Assembly: GCA_902524385.1 (NCBI GenBank)
Contig: CABZCZ010000006.1
Location: 1 to 64,000, forward strand
DNA: 64,000 bases
DNA from: an uncultured Alphaproteobacteria bacterium
Lineage (GTDB): Bacteria > Pseudomonadota > Alphaproteobacteria > HIMB59 > GCA-002718135
Direction: 5' to 3'
Of the stretch, positions 62,299-64,000 are shown one piece after another. Under the pieces are notes generated by a model. That model saw nothing but the letters and a program-made list of their open reading frames with translations. It did no database searches and had not been told where the DNA came from. How positions within the stretch are numbered: position 1 is the first letter of the stretch; every line of letters begins with the position of its first letter. The position numbers were made by a program, and so were the translations under genes.

Positions 62299-62306
<8 letters not shown>
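60951..62306 (+). CDS. glmM: Phosphoglucosamine mutase
   Basis: IFGTDGIRCLVN, MITASHNTYEYNGLKFFDGTGTKL, FAFDGDGDRLIVVDE, RLSGTEPLVRILVEG. Confidence 0.98.

Positions 62307-64000
<1,694 letters not shown>

Overview
This is a gene-dense, AT-rich, streamlined chromosomal segment. Gene order and content suggest a free-living marine alphaproteobacterium (inference): TrcR/DUF1013, DUF1192, DUF4164-zapA, tolQRAB-pal-cpoB-tilS-ftsH-glmM, and dimethylglycine/sarcosine catabolism. I find about 70 protein-coding genes, two tRNAs (Gln-TTG, Arg-ACG), a CIRCE operator at groESL and several intrinsic terminators. There is no rRNA, CRISPR array, prophage or transposon. The most coherent metabolic block (about 19.6-37.4 kb) is a methylated-amine/one-carbon module: a DmdA/GcvT-like demethylase, dimethylglycine dehydrogenase, etfBA, ETF-QO, heterotetrameric sarcosine oxidase, fhs and metF. 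Items worth a second look are: a DsbA-like gene broken by two +1 changes in homopolymers; a PD-(D/E)XK Hjc-like nuclease in the usual ruvCAB position; an M19 'dipeptidase' lacking its usual metal ligands; a photolyase/FAD-oxidoreductase/DUF1365/CFA-synthase cluster; a 20-bp perfect palindrome before fhs; a micro-ORF with a Shine-Dalgarno in a hairpin loop next to tRNA-Arg; and repeated tail-to-tail overlaps of convergent genes. I found no clear, wholly novel multi-gene defence or mobile system.
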